A stretch of DNA of 64,000 nt from assembly GCA_949775045.1 (NCBI GenBank), contig OX459107.1, positions 12,701,464 to 12,765,463 of the forward strand, in the 5' to 3' direction. Both the position numbers and the translations under genes were made by a program. Below the pieces are notes generated by a model that saw only the letters and a program-made list of their open reading frames with translations, searched no databases and was not told the origin of the DNA. Every line of letters starts with the position of its first letter. Positions within the stretch are counted from its first letter, which is position 1. Positions 12,783-39,725 of the stretch are shown in pieces. This DNA comes from Metridium senile (Eukaryota > Cnidaria > Anthozoa > Actiniaria > Metridiidae).

Positions 12783-12853
12783 ATTTGAGCGAAATTTGAG
12801 CGAAATCGAAGAGTACTTTCCCGCCTTGTCACGTGCTTTGAGATCACGTGATC
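12783..12853 (+). promoter_or_regulatory. Sox upstream motif cluster: E-boxes and E2F-like site
   Basis: Within 130 bp of the Sox ATG there are two CACGTG E-boxes (12830-12835 and 12845-12850). The second lies inside the 12-bp palindrome GATCACGTGATC (12842-12853). TTTCCCGCC at 12817-12825 fits an E2F site. Tandem TTTGAGCGAAA-like repeats occupy 12783-12805. An inverted CCAAT (ATTGG) lies farther up, near 12595-12600. Function is inferred from motifs only. Confidence 0.4.
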
Positions 12854-12911
12854 GAAAATATGTCAATTGGTGCGCCTTTGAGTTTGTATTTGAAGGGGAA
12901 TTAGAACAAAA

Positions 12912-14204
12912 ATGGCTGCGGCTGTATGTGACGATGTAGGGGCAGAAAACGAGCCCGAAATCCCCGGAGAAGTCAAGATAGAAAAGGTGGAACAGCCTAA
13001 GACAAGCGATCAAAACTTTAACTGGAAAAATCAAACGGCGAATGCAGTTCTAGTGGAGTCGAATGGAGTGACTACGTTATGTGAGTCCACTACAAACAAC
13101 CAGATCAACAATGTAGTAGTTTCGCATTGTGCAGATCTTGACAAAGTGACTAGCTTGCCGTTAAAAACACAGATTATGCCTGGACCTTATTCTGACGTGC
13201 AGCTTCCTAAGAAAGACAGACATGTTAAACGACCAATGAACTCGTTTATGGTGTGGGCTCAATCTGCCCGTAGAAAACTAGCAGAACAGTACCCACACGT
13301 TCACAATGCCGAACTCAGTAAAATGTTGGGCAAGTTATGGAGAATGTTGTCTGCTTCAGAAAAACAACCATATGTAGACGAGGCTGCTAGACTAGACAAA
13401 AGACACAAAGAAGACAACCCAGATTATAAATATAGGCCACGACGACGACAGAAATCGTTAAAGCGAGCCTATGCTCAACCGAGAATGGTAACTGGATGGC
13501 CGGCTGTACAGCAAGAACCGTTTAAGAACCAAACGATTTCCATTAATGGGACTACTTCTCCAAACAGCACATCATCTTCGTCTAGTCCACATCAATTGAG
13601 CGTAGCTCAAGCATTTCCACAAGGTCAGACAGTTACAGTGAACGGTAACAGTGGAGTAGCATACACCACTCTGAGCGGCGTTGGGTTCATGCCCGGTGGT
13701 AGTATGATTATAAGACCAACTTTTGTAACAACATCTGGTGGAAATGGTGCTGTAGCATTACCTCAAGGGATAACAGTGCAAGCAGTTAGGCCACCTAACG
13801 TTACAGTTACTGTTGCTTCATCCCTAGCTACGCCAACGTACGCCATCCCAGTCAATCAGCTTAGTTCTGGTCAGATAATTGTTGCCACCGCTCCAGGGAT
13901 GAACAGCGTCGTACCATCCACAACAAGCGAGCAGAATGGCGCGATCACGGTTGAGAAGTCCCCTGAAGGGGGTTTGATCGTTGTGGCAGCACCTCCCCAC
14001 ATGCAACCAACGTCAACAGTGGGTTTTAATTCAACCAGTGATGATTCGAACTCGCTTAACAGACAAACCATCCTCGCTACAGGTACAACGAACTATCGCG
14101 CTGTAAACATTGAAAACAACTCGGCAGACAACGGTGAAACCACATCAGCTCGCCTACATGAAACAAGTATTGAGGTCAAAGCTGAACAAGGATGTCGAAT
14201 TTAA
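12912..14204 (+). CDS. Sox family HMG-box transcription factor, SoxE/F-like, intronless
   Basis: A single open frame of 430 residues. The HMG box spans about residues 104-180, beginning [13 protein letters not shown] and ending [11 protein letters not shown]. Sox hallmarks are RPMN with FMVW, the export-signal-like helix [13 protein letters not shown] and two basic nuclear localisation ends. The run [19 protein letters not shown] and the RPRRR tail are closest to SoxE, then SoxF. The SoxE dimerisation region expected just before the box is not recognisable, and the C-terminal 240 residues are rich in Ser, Thr, Asn, Gln and Val, as in a disordered activation region. Two psi-K-x-E SUMO motifs sit near the ends: VKIE (residues 21-24) and VKAE (422-425). 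The ATG at 12912 follows an upstream region with CACGTG boxes and is the first long-frame start. Many bilaterian SoxE/F genes have an intron within the box; none is present here. The product should bind the DNA minor groove at AACAAT-like sites in the nucleus. Confidence 0.93.
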   Translation: MAAAVCDDVGAENEPEIPGEVKIEKVEQPKTSDQNFNWKNQTANAVLVESNGVTTLCESTTNNQINNVVVSHCADLDKVTSLPLKTQIMPGPYSDVQLPKKDRHVKRPMNSFMVWAQSARRKLAEQYPHVHNAELSKMLGKLWRMLSASEKQPYVDEAARLDKRHKEDNPDYKYRPRRRQKSLKRAYAQPRMVTGWPAVQQEPFKNQTISINGTTSPNSTSSSSSPHQLSVAQAFPQGQTVTVNGNSGVAYTTLSGVGFMPGGSMIIRPTFVTTSGGNGAVALPQGITVQAVRPPNVTVTVASSLATPTYAIPVNQLSSGQIIVATAPGMNSVVPSTTSEQNGAITVEKSPEGGLIVVAAPPHMQPTSTVGFNSTSDDSNSLNRQTILATGTTNYRAVNIENNSADNGETTSARLHETSIEVKAEQGCRI

Positions 14205-14740
14205 CTACCTGCACCATTACAATGCTTTTTTGTGGTAAGGCTTTTAGAACTGCAGCGTTTTTATTTATTTACTCTACATCTAGACATTGTGTATATTTTC
14301 AAAAGTTTTGAAACTAAGACAAGACACTCACAAACTAAAAACGATGTTCTAGAACGAATGATCGGTTCTTATGGATTGCATATAATGAGAATTTTGTTGC
14401 TTTGTCCCCTTTTGGATTGTTCTCGTTATGGCGGATGATCCTTTTGTTCGCAACCCTTTGTTTCCATCGATTCGTGATTGTCTTTGGCGGCTCGACTGTT
14501 CTTACGATTGTCTTTGTTTAGCAGCTACTAAGAAGCGATTTCGATCTTTCCACCTGAAAACCGCGATTTACTTAATGACCAGAAAGGTTGTTTTATATTT
14601 ACTATCATTTGCTGTTTAAAATTCATGCTTATATATATATATATCACAGAACAAAAATAGGATTTTAATTATGGATGCCAATTTAACTGTTTTATAACGA
14701 GTCGAGACCTGCCGAGAATAAATGAACAAGTGTCTTTCAA
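14205..14740 (+). other. Probable Sox 3' UTR with AATAAA signal
   Basis: The first good polyadenylation signal after the Sox stop is AATAAA at 14717-14722. A short TA dinucleotide run lies at 14632-14643. Small open frames here show no family resemblance. Confidence 0.5.
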
Positions 14741-17617
14741 TTTAAACCTCCTTTAATTGTCATCTTGTAATCTACTAACTTCCCAAACAAATATGTACAT
14801 GTATTGCACATTGCAATTTTATTGTTTTCAGTACAATCCTTTTTGTTATTTTCAATTTTTTGAATTTTTCAGTCACCAAGCTTTTTATGCAGTCATGGCA
14901 GATGAAAGGCAATCCTCATTGACAATAAAAAGATTATCTGACAAAAGCAACAAAACTCATTATAGCACAAATATGTTAAATTTGGGTCAAGATATTGTGG
15001 CATTTCATGTCCTAACACCTTTCATTAGATATCTAGGGACTAATAAATAAACACATGAAAAACTTGGATTGAAATGCCCCAATCGCTTGAAACAAAGCTC
15101 TAATATAATAATACACAACCATAATTCCAATCAGTATTCAATTGAAAGAATGCATATATACATTTAAACGAAGGCATACGATAAGGTGTTGATGTAAGCA
15201 TATGTTAGGGAACAATACTTTTGGATAGACTGAAGGCATAACCTAGAAATGATTGGTAAATTATCCAGGACTAATCAAACAGACACACGTACACATGATA
15301 AAGTTTTGGAATTATTGAAAACTGAACAATAAGGTACATGTAAGAGTGTTTTCATAAACCAGAGAAAGCACATTGTTTAGTACTACACACTTGAATTCGT
15401 TTGTATTCTATTGTTATTTGTGTTTTTTTTTTCCTTATACATGTAGCTATGCATTGTTTAACAGGTTAATGAAAACCACTCTAAATCTGTCAAACATAGT
15501 GTAGTTATCAGAATGCAACAGTTAGATAAATACAATAGAAAACATGAATTAGTGAAGAAAAACTGTACCTCAAAAGTGTATTTGACAGGTTTGTGAAAAC
15601 AACTCTAAATCTATACACAAAGTGCTTTTATTTCAATTACCGTAGAGTGTATTAGTTCTATATGTGCCATTCAGAGTTGTGTAAAATCCTTTTAGTGCCA
15701 TCTCTCATGTGTTGCCGAGAGAGGATGGTAATTAGGTCAGCTAATTACTATCAAAGACTATGTAGACATGCTGTTGAGCCTGCTTCATAACCCAGACATT
15801 GATAATAGTATGTGCAATTTCATAAACTAAACAAAGAAAAAAAACCATTCATGTATTTATTCAACATGCAACTTTGGCTTCCAACATGGAATCCAACATA
15901 AGTAATTTTGGAAAGTTTTATCGAAGGTACTTAGTAAGTATATGTAATATACACATCTAGACACATTATATACAGACAATTATTATTGGACAAAATAGAT
16001 TTTTTTATTGCCATCTATTTTAAACAGTTAGTCTTTTAAGTAGTGTATTTAACGTTCTTAGTATTCAAATAGAAATAAGCCGACAATGTATTCTAAATGA
16101 CAAGCATAATGTGCTACATAGAAAACTTCAGAAAGATACTCAATTTAAGACGACAAGAACAGCGATGTCTACAGTTAAAACGACAACCAATAGTTATTGT
16201 TGTACACTTGAAAACACACTAGCCCTGTCACATGCATGAGAGGCTAGACAGTCAATAACAATAGATATTCACATTGGTTTATGCAATGTAATGTAGTATG
16301 GCTGTTTCTTATTTTATTGATGTATGTACTTCTTGGTACAAAACCTAGTCAAAGAGTGTTTTATATTTGTGAAAGACAGTAAAAAATAGATTTGAATATA
16401 TATCCATTATAGCAATTGAAGGGACATGCAAGAACAGTTAGACAAGTTCATGATTGAAATACAAATTCTTCTTGAAACTATACATTTATAAGGATTAAAA
16501 TATTTCAAATATTTTGTTGATAAGGATCACAACTAAAGTACCATAAATGTTGAATCAAAGAGCTTTTGCTCTTTGTTAAAGCTTAATTGTCTAAAACTTT
16601 CATTTACATTTGTTTTTCAGTCATTAATTGATATTGCTTTTGTATGTACCCTTCAAATTGGACAAATCTGCATCAGGTGCATTTTAATTTTAGTCAAGAC
16701 ATTGTTATTTTGATTTCTTAGATATTCCAACGGTTTTGATATTTACTTTCTACATATAACTATATATATATTATATATTCCTGTATATTGACTAAACAAT
16801 TACAATAATTTAAATGTATAATAATTAATATAGATTTATACCTGGTTACAAAAACATTGCAGACAATCAATACAAAATAATGACCTTTTCAAAAACTTAA
16901 ATATGAGCATCGAAATAAATGTTAATGTTTTTACAGTTCAAATTATAGTTTTCAACACAAATGTTTTGATTTTGAAGAAAAAATAATCCAGGCAGTATTT
17001 AGTTCATCTTTCAACTTCTTCTTTTTAGACAATATGTTTATTAACAGAACAACAAAATTCTGAAATGTTGTCATTTGAAAAGGAGTAAAAACAGTATGGG
17101 GTCAGATTTTCTTCTATTGAGTAAATTGAAATAATCTGAGCTTGAACATAGACACTAGTTAAACTGATTTTTCCCTGTTTGGGAATGGACAATGCTTTTG
17201 AAACCAGGTGTAAATCTTAATGCCAATCAAAAATGATTTTATGAATAATGGTAGTGTAGTGTTTATTTTAGAATGATTTAATTTTAATGAAGTTTAGTGT
17301 TGCGTTTGACTTCAGGAATCTTGTTCTTGCAGTGGTAATTTTGATGGTGACCACATGAATAATAATAACAATAATAATATTCCTCGATCTTCGTTGAAGA
17401 TTATTTAGGCGCCCCTCTACTAGAGTAGGCAAGACTCAACAAGGGTCTGAAGGTTTCTATCAAAACAGGCCTTTCTGATTTCTATTTTCTTGACAAATAT
17501 GATAAAGATGGGTGATGATAAAGATGATAGTCATTTTAATGATGATGATCATGGCGAAGATGATGACGATGTTTATTTCCTAGAGTACATGCCATATACT
17601 TGCCTATAAGTATACGT

Positions 17618-17775
17618 TTAGAATACTAGAGTACAAATAATAAAAGCATGAAACACAAATAGTACTAAATAGTGATATTTTATGCTAATTCTATTGTTTT
17701 CAATTGTTTAATTAGCACTATTTAGTATTAATTAGTACTACTTGTTTCATAGGTATAATATTTGTACTCTACTAG
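17618..17775. mobile_element. Fold-back MITE with AGAGTACAAATA tips, copy 1
   Basis: CTAGAGTACAAATAATAAAA on the left and the complement ATTTGTACTCTACTAG on the right, with further pairing through ACTAAATAGTG/CACTATTTAGT. Related copies are near 29818-29965 and 39726-40505. Confidence 0.75.
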
Positions 17776-18405
17776 ATTAGTTCAAATATTTAGTTATTTA
17801 CTTGACTTTTACATGAACAATGCAAGGAAACACAAACATGGTTCAGATCATGTTGATGTTGTTCTTGCTGTTCTGGATATCATAGACTATTGTTACATGG
17901 ATATATGGCATGTTCTCTTGATCCCTGTAATAACTAACCTATCAAAGCACTACTGAAAATAAACAAGATTCCTGATGATTTCTTTTAATAAATTATTGTA
18001 TATCCATATGATTATATATTATTATTATTATTATTAAAACTGTTGATACCATGGTTACCATGTAACTGACAGAGTAATCAGTGATGACGTTGATAATTCT
18101 TACAAAATCCAACCAATTCTTTGATATATTTAACCTTTATAACCCATGCGCACTGTATAAGTAGGTGTGTATTAGATAAGAAAGATGTATAGAATGTAAG
18201 GCTTGGGTGTTTGTGTTCTGCTTGGAACTGTAGACTAAGTATTTTATATTGTTCACTGTGATGTGAAAATAAACAAGCTTTGTTGATTTGTGGTGTCTTT
18301 TAAAGTTATTTTATCCTGGGGGAGGGGGGACTCCTTTGTCCAAGTGGTATGGGTGAACAACACTCCTTTTAGGTGTAAAAGATTTCCAGTGTGCAACTTA
18401 TATGT

Positions 18406-18700
18406 CATCCTCGGGAACCCAGGGGTAATCTTCTGTCGCTCGTTTCTCACTTCCAGAATAAATACCCCTGGGAACGAAGTCTGTTGGAGCTTGTTCCAGA
18501 AGTCAAAATTCAGCTCTTTCCTGATTGGTTGACCTTATTAGGTCGACCAATGAAAATGAAGATAACCATTCAAAGAAAGTCGTTGAATAAGTTTGAATTT
18601 TGACTTCCGGAACAAGCTCCAACAGACCACGTTCCCATGGGTATTTATTCTGGAAGCGAGAAACGAGCGACAGAAGATTACCCCTGGGTTCCCGAGGATG
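18406..18700. mobile_element. Long-TIR MITE with 9-bp TSD (Mutator-like)
   Basis: 295 bp with inverted arms of about 100 bp, starting CATCCTCGGGAACCCAGGGG and ending in its complement. CTTATATGT occurs exactly at 18397-18405 and 18701-18709, a 9-bp duplication. Long inverted repeats with 9-bp duplications are typical of Mutator-like elements. Open frames across the arms are shadows. Confidence 0.9.
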
Positions 18701-18727
18701 CTTATATGTGTTCTGGCTCAAAAGTTA

Positions 18728-18890
18728 ATAGGCCTTTTTGCAGTGCCCTCCAGTGACCATGAATAATAGTTTGAAGTCAAGGTTGGAGTTGACACAGCAA
18801 AGCTATAGTTTATCATGCTCAGCAGCTCCAACCTTGATTTGGAACTATCATTCGTGGTCACTGAACGGAACTATGAAAATGGCAATTCTA
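18728..18890. mobile_element. Fold-back MITE related to 8835-8986, copy 2
   Basis: Arms include CCAGTGACCATGAATAATAG and CTATCATTCGTGGTCACTGA, with CCTTTTTGCAG at one end. Divergent from copy 1. Confidence 0.65.
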
Positions 18891-18959
18891 TAACTCCACC
18901 TGCAAGGGTTATTTTCACATGGCTTTGTTACAGGAAATAGTTGGAATGAAGGGTTTATT

Positions 18960-19124
18960 CAGGGACCGCGGAGTGGTATTTTATGTGGGGGGGGGGGGGG
19001 GCTGACGAGCGCCAAAGGCGTGAGTTTCTAGGGGGGTCCGGGGGCAAAAAGTACAAAAAATGGGGGGGCCGCAGCCTCCCCAGCCCCCCGGCCTCCCCAG
19101 CCCCCCGTCTCCGTGGTCCCTGTT
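18960..19124. mobile_element. hAT-like MITE, CAGGGACC tips
   Basis: Left tip CAGGGACCGCGGAG, right tip CTCCGTGGTCCCTG. The interior is unusually G/C-rich for this region and holds a 14-base G run and CCCCAGCCCCCCG repeats. The flanks (GGTTTATT / TTATTTAA) are only loosely similar. Confidence 0.65.
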
Positions 19125-19379
19125 ATTTAATGTATTGGTAACATGTTAAAGCATATTTTACCATGATAATCAGTACTGGGTATTGTGGTGTAAGTATGTG
19201 GTAACATCAGATATGTAAAGATCTTGGCAATCATATGGGAACACTTTTCAAACTGTTTTTTAAGTACAATGTAATCATTAAGAAAGACCCAACCATGTCC
19301 CTGTTGACTCAATTGGTATAGGAGCATCACTTGGTGGATTATCACTTGTTTTAAAATAATTGAAAAGAGTGGCAGACTT

Positions 19380-19590
19380 AAGGCCCGGAAAACGGCTGCA
19401 ACATTTGCTTAAACATTGTTTGATTTTGTTGAATGGCAATGTTGAAGCCGTTTGACACCCCTTTCAACATTGTTGAAACGTGTTGAATCAATGTTGACAG
19501 TGTTTACTAGTAAAGGCCCGGGCAAATGGGTTCAACATTGACTTTCAACAAAATCAAGTGGATTGTGAAGCAAATGTTGAAGCAGTTTGC
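19380..19590. mobile_element. AAGGCCCGG repeat with TTCAACATTG motif array, copy 1
   Basis: AAGGCCCGG recurs at 19380 and 19513, with many TTGAACATT/TTCAACATTG words and GATTTTGTTGAATGGCAAT. The same vocabulary occurs in the copy at 58878-59120. Confidence 0.6.
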
Positions 19591-22500
19591 CTGTGCCTTT
19601 AGACTGGGGTTGTCTCTCAACACTACACTCAATAACCTGCACTGGAGAACATGAAAGAACCACTGAGAATGTAACAAACCCTGGCTGTAACCAGCCTCAG
19701 TGCCTGACTCATACCAAAAGATTGTATCTACTAAACCTCATGATTGTAAATTGTCAACGGCCTGAACAATAATAGATATTAAACATATTTTACATGAAAA
19801 AGTGAGCTTTATAAAATCCATATCATTAAAACAATAATAAATATAAAAAATACACCACATACACAAGATAATCATTTTCTTTAATTATTTTATTTTCATT
19901 TCATAATTAAATCCTAAACTTTATAATATAATTATATCGATAAATAGAATTTGAAACCTTTTAATAATCTATTTAATAATAATCTCATAATTCATATGTT
20001 TATTGTCATCTCCCTGAGAGTTTCTATTAGCCTTGTCACGCAATACAAATTTGGTGAGAAAGCTACACAACGTGACTGGAAGCTTCCAAAATATGGCTTA
20101 TATGCTCACACAAGGTTGTGTGACATGTTAACAAACTGTGTGACATCTTCACAAAATGGTGTGTCACAGCTCCACAAAGTGTTGTGTTACATCTTCAATG
20201 GCAATTTCACAATGGGTTGTGTGACACCTTGTGATACAAATGCATTGTGTGACGCAGCTAAGAGAAAGATGTGTAGGACCAATCAACAATCAGATACATG
20301 AATTATCTTTGTTTAAAAACATTTGCGTAAGAATAAACCACCTTTGGTGTACAGCCATAGCGTGTTAGTCTATAATTATAACTATAATTTACACAAAAAA
20401 ATTGACAAAAACATTGACAAAAACAAAGTAAAAATAGAAAGTTATTTATTTAAGGTCTTACTTCACTGACATTTCAGAAAACCTACATCTCAACAAAATC
20501 AAGTCATGTAAAAGCTAATCTGAAAGTGGTTACGATGCTGGTAACAAGATATTCTCAGAGTTGATTGTACATGGTGTCAAATTTTGAATGTCTTAACAAT
20601 GGATAATTTGAGTACAGCTTCTTGATATTATGTTGTTATATAGCATATGGTTTTGAATGTCATGTAAGTGGAGTAATTAATCTTCTTGTTGAAAACTTGT
20701 TATCAATTTAATAGACAACACAAAGTCAAGTTCCCAAGGCTATTTAAAAATACACAAAAAAATCTAAAGAACATGAATAAACAAGTGTTATAGTGGCAAG
20801 AGGAACAGACAAGTGTAACCCGAGGTATTTTATCAAGAGTGTTGATAATGTAATAGATGGTCATCTTTGTGTTGTCTAATTGATTTATAACAATATGTAG
20901 CCTGGTTTGAGAAGATAAACAATGCAGCCCATGGGTAAATAGTTCATAGTTTTAGCCAATCAGAGTGCATGCTATAACAGTCATCATCCTTGTGCACGCG
21001 CTCAAACATTGACCATGTGTCTGACACCATTTAATTAAAATGTTTGAAAAAAGTTAACAACAGTTTGTAAGCAGAGTGTGTGAGCATGCTGCTCATGGGG
21101 AAGTATTTCATAGGATTTTAACCAATCAAAACATCTACATTATATGTGCTATAATAGAATTTGCAATAAGGGTATAAAACAATTATATATTTCATATGCT
21201 TGCAAGAGATTACAACATCAAGAAACTGCATGTAAACTCTGAATGGTTTTGGTCCTTCATTATTTGATACCATTGTAGGACCAATACTGAGAATATTACC
21301 AGTAGCATTAGAAGGACTTTAAAAATACAGAATGTGTGTATAACCAGCAGACTTATTTGCCTGAGAAAATTGTGGAAAAAAAAATAACAAATTGTACAGT
21401 TTTGTTGATCACAAGTTAACAATCCAATCAAATAAGAGGAATTTTCCAAAACAACATTATAAACCCTAGCTAACAAAGACTTTTATATGTCAGAGGCATG
21501 CATGATAGTAGATTTTGATTGATGGTTAATAAATCCATTTAATATATCTTTGAAATTGGCAACAGTTTTGCAGAACCTAGTATTAGATCATTTGAAGTAC
21601 TGAATTCACTATGCATATCTATGTACTATTATCTAAAATCGTAATTTGTCTCTTGAATATCTGATTATATCTCATTGTTTGGAATGTTCCAGTTTTTTGC
21701 TGTTTAAATACAATGCTTAGTGGAACCCCCTGACTATCTGACAATCTGAACAACAGATGCGGGTTTTAATTATTAAAATGGCCTACAACAACTTTGTCAT
21801 TGAAATAAAATAACTATAATAATAGTTATTGTTTATTTTATATAATTATGGCAAATATATACACATTGCAGAAGCTGTTAAAATATTAGAACAAAGTTTT
21901 TGCTACAATCTTTTTTGACATGTCACCATGCAGTCACCATGCAGGGCAAGCTATTATCTTTTGATTCAGAAGCAGGATTGTAGAACATTCGGCAAAGTAA
22001 TCAACATATATGAATAATGAACCATTTGTCTAATTCACATTTCTCTCTCTTCCTTTGCTTGTGACCCTTTTCTATTTCATATCTTCTCCCTTTCTTTTCC
22101 ATCCAAACAGTTTTTCCCTTTACTTCCCTTACCATCCTTCCCCTACTTATCCTATCTCTTCACATCCTTCCATTTGTTCTTGTTTTCTTCCCTCCTCTTC
22201 TCATATGCCCTTTTTCTATTGTAAACGGTCCATAGCTGGTTCATTGAGAGACACAGACATTAGAACTTGGTATGAAATACATGTTGGTCTATTTGTTGAT
22301 ATTGTATGGTATCTTGCACAGTAAAGCTTTCAGAGAAGCCCAACTCTTCTATCTTAGGTGAGCTGCCAATGTGTAAACTAATATTATACTTTTGGACATA
22401 TGTTGTCATATGCATATTAATGAATAATTTGTCTAAAATAATAATTTGATAAAACACAAGATTTTGATAACCTTGCTTGTATAGATGACAATGCCAGCAC

Positions 22501-22950
22501 TATTTAACAATGTAAAGTCATCTTATTCAAGTAGAATAATTTATCCTCTTTCAAAGTGGCAACTGGAAAAGCTTTTGATTGGAAATAGCAAAAAGGTTAT
22601 ATATTTTATTTCTGAATCAATTTTCTGCATGTAATCTTGACTTCAAGAAAGACAATTGCTTAAAGTTACTCCTTAAAAGTTAATGCAAACATTGCCATTT
22701 TACAATCAGATAACATTAAATATTTAAAATATTAAATTAAAATTTACTTTAAAGCACTTGTTCATATCAAGCACATATATGTCTTCATGCATGACTGTCT
22801 AATAACTTATGGAATTGTGTTCTTGTAGTAGAATTTATAATAAATAACAATTCAATTACATTGTATTTCAGTATAAATTCAATGCCAAGCTTTCTGCCTA
22901 ATTTGCCATCATCAGGTCTAGGAGCAGGATGCCCCTGATGATGACGGCCA

Positions 22951-23336
22951 ATAGGCCTTTTTCAACTTGTGACTGTGTCACCTGACCCCTTTTAAATCGA
23001 GCAGCTGTGTCAAAATGAACATCAGAAATGAAAAGAGCACCTCAATATTAGTAAGAAAGCAAAGTTTTAGCTCATAATGTTGAGTATAGAAGAAATTGCA
23101 TTAAATATAAAATTAGATATTTTATATTAAATATGCATATTTTCCAATACACATCCATATAAAATAATGAATTTTACATTTAATGTCATTTCCCTCATGT
23201 TACATCTTATGAGCTGAGATTTTGCCTCCTCATTAATATTGAGGTGCTCTTTTCATTTCTGATGTTCATTTTGACACAGCTGCTCGATTTAAAAGGGGTA
23301 GTGTCACGTGACACACACATATTGCAAAAGGCCTAT
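22951..23336. mobile_element. Fold-back MITE with AATAGGCCTTTT tips, copy 1
   Basis: Arms of about 130 bp include TTTTAAATCGAGCAGCTGTG / CACAGCTGCTCGATTTAAAA and AATGAACATCAGAAATGAAA / its complement. A related copy is at 31311-31745. Confidence 0.8.
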
Positions 23337-23840
23337 TAGGCTGACAGCTTGACATGAAATTTAAACTCAAATACTATGTAGTTGAATCTTTACTTATGTT
23401 CAGTAACTTGTTTTGAGGGATGTCATTCAACAGTTTTGTGTTGTCTAAGAGAATCAACATTTTACACATAAAATTTACGTAACTTAATGGATTGTGAATT
23501 GGTTGAGCCTGCAAGTGTGGTCTGGTTGAGATTGATTGTATTGTTCTCTCTCAACAAGGGATTTATGGTTTCCTGTCTTCCTCTCTAAGCAAAGCCCAAG
23601 ATCAGAGTTTAGTGTTGTAGTGTGATGTAACGTAGTGGATTATCACGGCATATTGACATTTACAGATCAACACAATTGATTGACATCCACCAAGTTAAGT
23701 TCTTTGTAAAGACAAATACATTGTTTCAAACATTTTGTAAGTGCTCTAAAAATAAGGAATAACTTTATCTGTATACATTATATCTTTGTCTATGTTACAT
23801 TGCCATGGCAACATAACTATATTGCCAATAGATTGGATGT

Positions 23841-37439
<13,599 letters not shown>

Positions 37440-39725
37440 TGCCTTTCTTATGAATTAAACTGCACATCTTGGGCCAACTAGAAACCTTTTACGTCTTAAT
37501 TGATGGTGTAAACGGTTACTTACATGGTGAAACACGAAAGACCAAATACCGTCCATGTTTTTATTTCTAAATGAAGTCGTCAATGCACACGCGCGCACCG
37601 CCGGAAATCCAACTTGGAAATGACACTACTTTACATGGTAATCTATGCATTGAACGTCATCTAAACAATCTTTTTATAGACCATAACAAAAGGATTCATT
37701 CTGCGTCTGCCATCTGCCGAAAATCCAGCCCAACAAACTTCGATTTATACTTTTAGAAAATACACTTTGCACAATGAATATTTAAAGGTCACTTGAAAAT
37801 AGTAATAACATTTTTTTTCAATTTGAATATTTTTTCAATTTTGATCATTTTTGTATAAATCCAGAGCTAATATATTATTGAAGTACTATTTTATTTATAG
37901 TTTGCATGGGACGTGATCAGAATGCTGAGATCTAAACTATAGACTGCAGAAAGCTGGGTTTTAGGAGCTTTTAGATAGTTTATGAACTCCAAAGAAATAT
38001 TGTTGCATAAGTCACGTAATATTGTCACGCCTATTTTTGGAAATATATTAAACGTAAAACTTTACCACAAACAATCTATGGGACTACAAAATCCTTGGTT
38101 TTCTGATGAAATTGCTTAATTAACAGTAAAAATCATTTAATAGCTGTAGTACTAATGACATAAAACACATAATTATTTAAGTTTCTGAAAAGGATAGTTT
38201 TTGACTACTGGAAAAGAGAGAGATGGGGGGGGGGGGGGGGGGGGGGGGGGATAAACGTATCGGGTATGTTTGTCGAGAATTTTCAAGACCAACTTTAAAA
38301 GATACCAAAGTGTTTTTTAAATAGAGGCGTGGCACGGATAATAACCTAGGTTTTTCCAAGTTAGCCTATTAAAACAGGTTCTTATGTAAATGGGGCTTAG
38401 CGGAGTTTTAGGGCGGCATGTTTATCAATTTAATGGCATAATAATACCAAAACCGGCCTGGCCTTTGGACAGTATGCGATCATTTTAGTAGATATTTCAA
38501 TACTCAGTATCAGATATCTCAGTATTCTCAGTAAAATAAGAACCTGTTTCAAATTTTAGGCTAAATAGGTTCTTGTGTAAGGGAGTCTAAATTGATATTT
38601 TTAGGCTAACAGGTTCTTAAGTCTAAGGTTCTTACAAATGGCTTAGTACTACATACATAACCCCTAGAGTGCAGTCCCTACTTTTCCCTCCGGAAAACGA
38701 ATGAAAAATGAACCTTAAAATAAAACACGGACGAGCGGGGATTGGCCTCCCCAATCGCCGCTCGTATGCGTTTTACTAAAGTTAATTGAATTTTTTTTTC
38801 GATACCCAAAGAGATACCAAGAATTTGTCTTAAACTTTTAAGAAAAAGCTTCGTATATCATGTGACTAAAACTTGCAATAATTACAAGCATAAAATATGA
38901 AAATTACTTTGTAAAATGCGTATGTTCAGTTTTCTCTTTCCAATTCCAATAAAAACCTTGAAGGCGTGACAGGTCGTGACGCCCCAGCTAGCGGTATTTC
39001 GTTTGAATCAAATACGAACATTCAGCTTCCAAAAATCTCACCTAAGCAAATGTCAGCTCCAAAATAAGACGTTTTAAATCTGATTTTATCGCATTTTTTT
39101 TCTTTCATTCGACGTTGATCATGAGGTGATCATTATTCCACCCCTCAACAAACATTTGGCTATTTCCTGATACAAATCAATCAAGGATTTCAACTTAAAG
39201 ATGCACTTCAGGGCAAAACACTGATAGTCCACGTAGCCTTTTTTGAACTATTAATTCACAGGACCAAATTCAACAGACTTTTAATATAATAATAGGCACG
39301 TTAAAACATGTAAAAATACATTATGTTAGTAGACCTGTTGCTTGGCAACCGATTCACTATAACTAAAGGGTTTTTGAAACCTGTTAAACCATAGTTAAAC
39401 AAAGTGCACTCATTAGAAATTGATAGATTAAAGCACGTTTGTTTGTTTAGATATATACGCGTAATACCATTCTATCTTGAAATGACCATACTACAGTTGA
39501 TACGAATAAAGTGATATTTTTTGAAATTATTAACATACTTTTCCAATTACTTGAAATTCAGTTCTCACACCCAAAAATGATTTTTTTTAATTTAACTTTA
39601 ACAGCCAGTCACTAAGCATCAATCTAAAGTGCTTTAGATAACATGCATAAAACTATAAAATATGATTTAAAAAAGATGTCCTCCCTTGAGAATAATCCAT
39701 CAGTTTCATCTATTTGATTGTTTAC

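Larger units (their letters stand above)
14741..23840. other. Intergenic region without recognisable genes
   Basis: About 9 kb of AT-rich sequence between Sox and the 3' end of the CCDC142-like gene. Open frames are short, AT-rich and unrecognised. Identifiable content is dispersed repeats: fold-back elements near 17618-17775, 18406-18700, 18728-18890, 18960-19124 and 22951-23336, and a TTGAACATT-rich element near 19380-19590. A patch of GTGTGACA repeats lies near 20110-20260. I see nothing else in 14741-17600 or 20300-22900. Confidence 0.6.

Noticed and set aside
19951..20301. 116-codon frame with several Cys residues
   Set aside because: The second half is made of GTGTGACA-type degenerate repeats and the first half is AT-rich. 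There is no signal peptide pattern, no splice context and no recognisable cysteine spacing.
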